Assembly: GCF_014639075.1 (NCBI RefSeq)
Contig: NZ_BMFS01000006.1
Coordinates: forward strand, 1 to 64,000
Reading direction: 5' to 3'
Origin: Glycocaulis albus
Lineage (GTDB): Bacteria > Pseudomonadota > Alphaproteobacteria > Caulobacterales > Maricaulaceae
Length of the DNA: 64,000 nt
Part shown: positions 58,842 to 64,000 of the stretch, one piece after another
How the letters are laid out: each line of letters begins with the position of its first letter
Numbering within the stretch: position 1 is the first letter of the stretch
The notes under the pieces: generated by a model
What the model was told of the DNA's origin: nothing
The model's input: the letters and a program-made list of their open reading frames with translations, nothing else
The model's database searches: none
Translations under genes and position numbers: made by a program

Positions 58842-60449
58842 ATGACCGGACAAGCCAACACCGCGCCAGCAGGCGTTGTCATCAAGGGCGCAATGCGTCC
58901 CGGCTATGAGACGATACTGACGGGCGAGGCGCTCGGCCTGCTGGCTGATATCCACCGGCGTTTCGACGGTGAACGCAAAGCCTTGATGACCGCTCGGCTG
59001 GAGCGTCAGAAGCGGCTGGATTCCGGCGCTGAGACGCTCGGTTTTCGCGATGACACCAAAACCATCCGGGCTGGCGACTGGACGGTGCCGGCTGCTCCGG
59101 CAGACCTCGCTGACCGGCGCGTGGAAATCACCGGTCCGGTGGACCGCAAGATGATCATCAATGCGCTCAATTGCGGCGCGAAATGCTTCATGGCCGATTT
59201 TGAGGACGCCTCCACCCCGTCATGGTCCAACATGATGGACGGGCAAATGAATCTGCGCGACGCCGTCCATAAAAAGATCGACTATACCGACCCTGCCAGT
59301 GGCAAGTCCTATGCGCTCAAAAAGGATCATGCGGTCCTGATCGTGCGTGCGCGCGGCCTGCATCTGGACGAAGCCCATATCGAGGTCGACGGCGCGCCGA
59401 TGAGCGGCGGTTTTGCCGATTTCGCGCTCTACCTCCTGCACAATCACGCCCAGCTGAAAAAAAACGGCACGGGGCCGTATTTCTACCTGCCCAAGCTGGA
59501 GACGATGGAAGAGGCCCGGCTGTGGTCGCTCGTCATCCGCCATTGCGAGACCGTACTGGGCCTGCCTGTGGGCACGGTGCGTGTGACGGTGCTGATCGAG
59601 ACCATCCCGGCAACGTTTGAGCTCGATGAAATTCTCTATGCCCTGCGGGAAAATATCACGGCGCTCAATGCCGGGCGCTGGGATTATATCTTCAGCTATA
59701 TCAAGCGCCAGAAGACCAATCCGGCTGCCGTCCTGCCCGACCGGGGCCAGGTGACCATGGCGGTGCCCTTCATGGCCGAGTACGCCAAGCGCGTGATCGC
59801 GGTCTGTCACCGCCGCGGCGCGCACGCCATGGGCGGGATGAGCGCCTTCATTCCGGTAAAGGGCGATGATGCGGCCAATGAGGCTGCTATCGCCAAGGTG
59901 AAGGCCGACAAGACGCGCGAAGCCAGTATCGGCCATGACGGGGCCTGGGTGGCGCACCCGGCTCTGGTTCCGGTGGCGATGGAGGCGTTCGACGCGGTGA
60001 TGGCCGGGGCGAACCAGCTGTCCAAGCGGCCGGAGGTGCGCGAAGATGCGGCCGCTCTGCTGACCGCGCCGGAAGGCACGATCACCCATGCCGGCGTGCT
60101 GGGTAATGCCGATGTCGCGATCCGCTATATCGCCTCCTGGCTGCAGGGGCGGGGCGCTGCGCCGATCCATAACTTGATGGAAGATGCGGCAACGGCGGAG
60201 ATCAGCCGTGCCCAGCTTTGGCAGTGGCGCACCCATGGCGCGAAAACAGCCGAAGGCCGCATCGTCGATGCTCCTTACGTGAAAGAAGTGATCGGCGCGG
60301 CGGCCAAAGCCATCCGCGCCGAGATCGGCGATAATGCGTGGGGAGAGGGCCGGTTTGGCGAGGCGGCCGACATTCTCACTTCCCTGGCGCTCAATGATGC
60401 TTTCGAGGAATTTCTTACCCTGCCAGCCTACGAGAAGATCCGCGAGTAG
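58842..60449 (+). CDS. aceB: Malate synthase A
   Basis: A 535-residue malate synthase A, which condenses glyoxylate and acetyl-CoA to malate. The segment NCGAKCFMADFEDASTPSW near residue 110 and the MAVPFMAEYAKRVIAVCHRRGAHAMGG region, split over the active-site arginine and glutamate neighbourhood, are typical. Length matches AceB (about 533). ATG at 58842 has AAAGGGAA upstream. It completes the shunt with aceA upstream. The C-terminal end is intact. Confidence 0.95.
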   Translation: MTGQANTAPAGVVIKGAMRPGYETILTGEALGLLADIHRRFDGERKALMTARLERQKRLDSGAETLGFRDDTKTIRAGDWTVPAAPADLADRRVEITGPVDRKMIINALNCGAKCFMADFEDASTPSWSNMMDGQMNLRDAVHKKIDYTDPASGKSYALKKDHAVLIVRARGLHLDEAHIEVDGAPMSGGFADFALYLLHNHAQLKKNGTGPYFYLPKLETMEEARLWSLVIRHCETVLGLPVGTVRVTVLIETIPATFELDEILYALRENITALNAGRWDYIFSYIKRQKTNPAAVLPDRGQVTMAVPFMAEYAKRVIAVCHRRGAHAMGGMSAFIPVKGDDAANEAAIAKVKADKTREASIGHDGAWVAHPALVPVAMEAFDAVMAGANQLSKRPEVREDAAALLTAPEGTITHAGVLGNADVAIRYIASWLQGRGAAPIHNLMEDAATAEISRAQLWQWRTHGAKTAEGRIVDAPYVKEVIGAAAKAIRAEIGDNAWGEGRFGEAADILTSLALNDAFEEFLTLPAYEKIRE

Positions 60450-60489
60450 GGGGGGATTCTTTAGTTCTGCAACGCACCCGCTTCCAAAA

Positions 60490-60610
60490 CCGGGGTCCCC
60501 GCCCCCGAGCGGGGACCCATGGGAAATCACGAGAGCTGGAAAAATGGATCCCGTGTTCCCCGTTTCCACGGGGACAGGCAAGCCCGGGAACCCGGTTGAG
60601 AGGGAATCGG
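60490..60610 (+). repeat. Dispersed repeat family A, copy 3
   Basis: CCGGGGTCCCCGCCCCCGAG opens the copy, GGGACCCATGGGAAATCACG follows, then AGCTGGAAAAATGGATCCCG, and it closes with GGAACCCGGTTGAGAGGGAA. It aligns block by block with copies at 3474-3567 and (inverted) 181-300. It fills the spacer between aceB and the next gene. Confidence 0.7.
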
Positions 60611-60709
60611 GAAATGATCGGGGGACCTAGCCCTGACTTTGGGAAAATGAGCGCCAAAGGCGCGCCTTCCCTCTAAAACCCGCGGTGAATTCGCGCTAGG
60701 GTGACGGTC

Positions 60710-61756
60710 ATGAACCGTTTCGCCCCTCTGATTCGTCATCGTGGCCTGCTGATTGCCGCAGGTGCGTTCGTCCTGTTCGGCATCTGGGCTGTTTACCTGT
60801 CGCCCTGGTCGGCGCGTGCGATGGAGGCCCGCCTGATGGTGGCGGCTGCCAGCTCGCTGGAGCGCGTTGGTGAACAGGGCTGGGCGGTGGTCGAGATGCG
60901 CGGCCAGCGCGCCATTGTCAGCGGCTATGCCCCGTCTGAGGATGCCCGCGCCCGCGCCGTGCGTGCCGTGCGGCAGGCCGACTGGGCAGGGGGCGCGGTA
61001 GCAGGCGGGATAACCCGTGTAGTGGACCAGACACGCCTTGCGCTGCCCGAAGCAGGGCTTGCCTTGCGTGCGGACCTGGACCGAAGCGCGCTGGTGGTAC
61101 GCGGTTTTGCACCCGACCCGGGTGCGGCGTCGCGCGTCGAGGAGATAGCGCGCACGCTTATCGCTGATGCGGATATATTTCTGGAGGAATCGGCCGGTCA
61201 GATGCCTGACGGCTGGGAGGCGGCCGTCCGCCTGATGCTGGGCGAACTGGTACGGCTGGAGGCGGGCACCGCGTTTCTGCTGGATGAGGGTATTGCGCTG
61301 GCCGGGTTTGCCGGCAGTGCCCAGACCGGCGAAAGCGTTGCCGGCGGAATGATGTCGCCTCCACCGCCCTTCGGAGCGGCAGCGCATATACGCGCGGGCA
61401 ACGCCGTATTTGCTGCGCCGTTGCGCTCGGTCGCGCTATGCGACCTGCTGGTCCAAGCCGCGCTTGGGCCCGATGGCAGCGCGCTCGAAGCGCGCCTGCC
61501 CGTGCCCCAGGATGCCACGGATGCTCTGGCGGAAGCTGGGTCGGCCTTTTCGCGTTGCCAGCGCGGCGAACTGGTCATCACCACGCCCGTGCGTTCGGGA
61601 ACGGCCATGGCCGAAGCGCTGATGTCGCCGCTGATCGCGGGCGGGGCCGACCCGCTGCGCCTGATGGTCCGCGCCAGTGGCCCGGCCGGGGAATCCGGCA
61701 TTACGCTGGAAGTGGTCGCGCGCGGTACCGGTGAAGACCTGTCCGAAGCAAGCTAG
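60710..61756 (+). CDS. Membrane-anchored BON-domain-like protein
   Basis: A 348-residue protein with a single N-terminal membrane anchor (about 13-30) followed by periplasmic repeats. Two to three BON-like segments are visible: WAVVEMRGQRAIVSGYAPSEDARARA, VVRGFAPDPGAASRVEEIAR and a C-terminal ELVITTPVRSGTAMAEAL region. Such domains often bind membranes or peptidoglycan. ATG at 60710 is preferred over GTG at 60701 because AGGG precedes it at a suitable distance. It lies 13 nt before a short HhH protein on the same strand. The exact role is unknown. Confidence 0.68.
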   Translation: MNRFAPLIRHRGLLIAAGAFVLFGIWAVYLSPWSARAMEARLMVAAASSLERVGEQGWAVVEMRGQRAIVSGYAPSEDARARAVRAVRQADWAGGAVAGGITRVVDQTRLALPEAGLALRADLDRSALVVRGFAPDPGAASRVEEIARTLIADADIFLEESAGQMPDGWEAAVRLMLGELVRLEAGTAFLLDEGIALAGFAGSAQTGESVAGGMMSPPPPFGAAAHIRAGNAVFAAPLRSVALCDLLVQAALGPDGSALEARLPVPQDATDALAEAGSAFSRCQRGELVITTPVRSGTAMAEALMSPLIAGGADPLRLMVRASGPAGESGITLEVVARGTGEDLSEAS

Positions 61757-61769
61757 GAACAAGAACGCT

Positions 61770-62222
61770 ATGATGTGGCTGATGTGGCATATGTGGGTCC
61801 TGCTGGCGCTGGCTGCGCTGCTGGGCGGGTTGGCAGGGTGGATACTGCGCGGCGCGCGCCCTGATGGGACACTGCGCCTGCCGCCGCGTGCAAAACCCGT
61901 TGCCGCCGATCCTGCGCCTGTAGCTGAACCGGCAAAGCCCATGTCATCGCCAGAGCCGGCGACAGCCGAAGCGGTGAAGCCCGCGCCGGAGGCGGCCAGG
62001 ACGGGCGCGGATGCCAGTGCAGGGCCGGATGATCTGACCCGTATCAAGGGGCTGGGGCCAAAAGCCGAAAGCACGCTGACCGAGGCGGGCGTATTTCATT
62101 TCCGCCAGATTGCCGCGTGGAGCGCCGCCGATGTCGAGAAGTTTGACGCGCTGCTCAATGCCCGCGGGCGTATCGTGCGCGATGACTGGGTGGGGCAGGC
62201 GAAGGAACTGGCGAAAGGCTAG
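61770..62222 (+). CDS. Single-pass membrane protein with a helix-hairpin-helix C-terminus
   Basis: A 150-residue protein. A membrane helix spans about residues 8-28 (MWVLLALAALLGGLAGWILR). A Pro/Ala-rich linker follows (about 40-83). The C-terminal part DDLTRIKGLGPKAESTLTEAG, then FHFRQIAAWSAADVEKFDALL, is the DUF4332-type helix-hairpin-helix found in several alphaproteobacterial proteins, including NuoE extensions and ribosomal protein fusions. It lies downstream of the BON-like protein and convergent with meaB, whose 3' end it overlaps by 4 nt. Confidence 0.78.
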   Translation: MMWLMWHMWVLLALAALLGGLAGWILRGARPDGTLRLPPRAKPVAADPAPVAEPAKPMSSPEPATAEAVKPAPEAARTGADASAGPDDLTRIKGLGPKAESTLTEAGVFHFRQIAAWSAADVEKFDALLNARGRIVRDDWVGQAKELAKG

Positions 62223-63196
62223 TCGAAGCGCGTTTTCGTCCAAAGGGCGATCAGGCGCTCTGCCGCTTCGCTGGCGGGCAGGCTGCCGTCCGCGACATCG
62301 CTTTCCAGACCCGGCAGGGCACTGCGTATGGCGGGGCTCGCCTTGAAGCGCTCCAGCACCATTGCCTCCACCATCGCCCGCATCCAGCCGACCTGCTGCT
62401 CGCGGCGCCTTGCGTCAAACGCGCCCGCGGCCTGCATGGCGCGGCGATGGGCGGTGATCGCCTCCCACAGCGTATCCATGCCGCGCCCTTCAAGGGCAGA
62501 GCCGGTCAGCACCTTGGGTTGCCAGTGCGGATTGGTGGGCGTGAAGAGGTGCAGCGCGGCTTCCAGATCGCGCGCGGCGCGCCGTGCCCGTTTCTCGTTC
62601 CCGCCATCGGCCTTGTTCACGAACAATATCTCGGCGTGCTCCAGAAGGCCCTTCTTGATGCCCTGCAGCTCGTCGCCTGCGCCCGGCAGCATCAGGGCCA
62701 CGAAGACATCCACCATGCCCGCGATCTCGGTCTCGGACTGGCCGACGCCCACCGTCTCGATAATGACGACATCAAAGCCCGCCGCCTCGCACAGGAGCAG
62801 GCTCTCGCGCGTCTTGCGTGTGACGCCTCCCAGCGTGCCGGCAGAGGGCGAAGGGCGGATGAAAGCGTCGGGATCGGTTGCCAGCGCGCCCATGCGCGTC
62901 TTGTCGCCCAGAATGGAGCCTTTGGTGCGCGTGGAAGAGGGGTCGACCGCCAGCACCGCCACCTTGTGGCCCTGACGGGTGAGGAAGGTGCCGAACGCCT
63001 TGATCAAAGTGGACTTGCCGACGCCCGGCACGCCGGTCAGCCCGATGCGCACCGCCCCGCCGGTATGCTCCATGACATCGGTCAGAAGCGCGCGCGCGTC
63101 GCCCTGATGATCGGCGCGGGTGGATTCCACCAGCGTGATCGCGCGCGCCAGGGCGGCGCGGTCTCCGGAAACAAGGCGGTCTGCAAGCTCGCTCAT
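62219..63196 (-). CDS. meaB: Methylmalonyl-CoA mutase-associated GTPase MeaB
   Basis: A 325-residue G3E-family GTPase that loads and protects the cobalamin cofactor of methylmalonyl-CoA mutase. Walker A is GVPGVGKSTLIKAFG near residue 60, followed by VLAVDPSSTRTKGSILGDKTRM and ETVGVGQSE. The nucleotide base motif NKAD is in FVNKADGGNEKRA. ATG at 63196 is used; an in-frame ATG at 63208 is 4 codons upstream. It is on the same strand as mutAB but 17 kb away and not in an operon with them. Confidence 0.93.
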   Translation of the reverse strand: MSELADRLVSGDRAALARAITLVESTRADHQGDARALLTDVMEHTGGAVRIGLTGVPGVGKSTLIKAFGTFLTRQGHKVAVLAVDPSSTRTKGSILGDKTRMGALATDPDAFIRPSPSAGTLGGVTRKTRESLLLCEAAGFDVVIIETVGVGQSETEIAGMVDVFVALMLPGAGDELQGIKKGLLEHAEILFVNKADGGNEKRARRAARDLEAALHLFTPTNPHWQPKVLTGSALEGRGMDTLWEAITAHRRAMQAAGAFDARRREQQVGWMRAMVEAMVLERFKASPAIRSALPGLESDVADGSLPASEAAERLIALWTKTRFD

Positions 63197-63277
63197 GGGT
63201 CCACGCATACGCCATTTGCCGGTCTTGGCAAGGCAGGGGCATGCCAGACTATGATGCGGATATCAAAGGAGGCCATC

Positions 63278-63628
63278 ATGCGTCACCCCGATCTCCACCG
63301 GCTTGTCGATTATGCGCTCACCCTGCCCGGTGCCACCGAGCATCACCCCTGGGGCGAGTATGCCATCAAGGTGAAGGGCAAGAGCTTTGTCTTTTTGTCC
63401 GGGGGGCGGTCTGGCAAGGCCTGCGCCATCACGGCGAAATTGCCGGAATCCGGCGATGCGGTATTGTCGGTCCACGCGTTTGCCTCGCCTGCCGGGTATA
63501 ATCTGGGCAAGTCCGGCTGGGTGTCAGCAGAGTTTCCTGAACACGAGGACGCGCCCGTCGATCTGCTCAAGGGCTGGATTGATGAGAGCTACCGGGCGAT
63601 AGCGCCCAAGGCGAAGAAGTCCCGCTGA
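63278..63628 (+). CDS. MmcQ/YjbR-family protein
   Basis: A 116-residue MmcQ/YjbR-like (double-wing) domain. Signature blocks are LVDYALTLPGATEHHPWGEYAIKVKGKSFVF, cut here into its two parts by the YAI loop, and SGWVSAEFP in the second half. DNA binding has been proposed for the fold. AAAGGAGG precedes the ATG by about 5 nt, a strong site. It is divergent from meaB and followed by another gene 72 nt later. Confidence 0.87.
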   Translation: MRHPDLHRLVDYALTLPGATEHHPWGEYAIKVKGKSFVFLSGGRSGKACAITAKLPESGDAVLSVHAFASPAGYNLGKSGWVSAEFPEHEDAPVDLLKGWIDESYRAIAPKAKKSR

Positions 63629-63700
63629 CACGTATTGTCAGTTGGCAGGCGGAGAGGCTCAGCGCACGCTCGGCCTCATATTCATGACAGGAGACCCGCC

Positions 63701-64000
63701 ATGCTTGCCCTTTTGGCTGCCAGTCTTGCTTTCACGCCCGCGCCGGAGATGAGCGAGGTCGATCTGCACATCTATTGCAACGCGCAGGCAGGGATCATGA
63801 CACAATATCTCGCCGATACGCAGTTGGCTGAAAACCTGATGATGGAAACGGCCCAGTGGCTGGACCGGGCTGTCGCCGAAGGACGCACGACCCGCGAGCA
63901 CATCATGTCCGTTCAGGATGCGCTTTTTCCGGTTAATCAGGAACTGATCCTCGCCGACGACGTCGCGGCGCTGGAGGGTCGCTTCGTGCCGTGTGAAGAG
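63701..64000 (+). CDS. Unknown secreted protein, truncated by the window edge
   Basis: One hundred codons are visible from ATG 63701, with ACAGGAGA upstream. The N-terminus MLALLAASLAFTPAPEMSEV is a short signal-peptide-like segment, and the remaining visible part is helical with cysteines in HIYCNAQAG and FVPCEE that could pair. No family is recognised. The 3' end lies outside the window. Confidence 0.75.
   Translation, partial: MLALLAASLAFTPAPEMSEVDLHIYCNAQAGIMTQYLADTQLAENLMMETAQWLDRAVAEGRTTREHIMSVQDALFPVNQELILADDVAALEGRFVPCEE

Noticed and set aside
1-64000. CRISPR array or tRNA/rRNA genes
   Set aside because: No set of evenly spaced direct repeats and no cloverleaf-like sequence with the usual conserved loops was found. 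The repeats seen are single interspersed palindromes.

Overview
The window is a GC-rich chromosomal segment from an alphaproteobacterium, most likely in the Caulobacterales/Maricaulales (Hyphomonadaceae-like) neighbourhood. Four things point there. There is a gene transfer agent (GTA) structural cluster. CckA- and PleC-type cell-cycle kinases are present. The order fliQ-fliR-flhB-cckA-recA-alaS matches what I recall for Caulobacter. A GTTC-N7-GTTC (alphaproteobacterial LexA) box precedes recA. No rRNA, tRNA or CRISPR array was seen.

Layout: (1) 1-8.9 kb: the last codons of an IS5-like transposase, a repeat-rich spacer, then the right half of a GTA cluster (gp6, gp8, gp9, gp10, gp10.1, gp11, gp12, repeats, gp13, gp14, gp15). 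gp7 is absent. (2) 8.9-19.5 kb: DnaJ/CbpA-like chaperone, a PepSY/response-regulator/kinase set, a conserved unknown, a DUF938 methyltransferase, the cytochrome c maturation operon ccmI-ccmE-ccmF-ccmH, and an alpha/beta-hydrolase-OsmC fusion. (3) 19.6-26.2 kb: DegP-type protease, a two-component system and glnE. (4) 26.2-28.5 kb: EF-hand protein, ECF sigma factor, probable anti-sigma protein and a CnrX/CpxP-like periplasmic sensor. (5) 28.4-33.1 kb, minus strand: PleC-like kinase, an unknown, a DUF4349 lipoprotein and a small membrane protein. (6) 33.2-42.9 kb: fliQ, fliR, flhB, a VOC protein (minus), cckA, a broken recA and alaS. (7) 43.0-51.5 kb: methylmalonyl-CoA mutase mutB/mutA (minus), a lone Flp pilin, a two-gene unknown membrane operon, a Tat-exported amidase and a GST. 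(8) 52.5-64 kb: TonB-dependent receptor, a RamB/ScfR-type regulator divergent from aceA-rraA-aceB (glyoxylate shunt), a BON-like/HhH pair, meaB, an MmcQ/YjbR protein and a truncated final ORF.

Functional themes are C2/C3 acyl-CoA assimilation (mutAB, meaB, aceA, aceB and an acyl-CoA-type regulator), the CckA/PleC cell-cycle pathway with candidate CtrA sites before fliQ and the pilin, envelope stress, and horizontal transfer machinery.

Most notable observations: recA carries an apparent 56-nt internal deletion that removes the loop L2 region and shifts the frame, while its LexA box is intact. The ECF sigma gene has no ATG, GTG or TTG upstream of its conserved region but has a consensus Shine-Dalgarno in front of an ATC codon. 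An RraA-family protein with a complete aldolase/decarboxylase motif sits inside the glyoxylate operon. Several dispersed palindromic repeat families occupy the spacers. I did not find an obviously new defence or mobile system.
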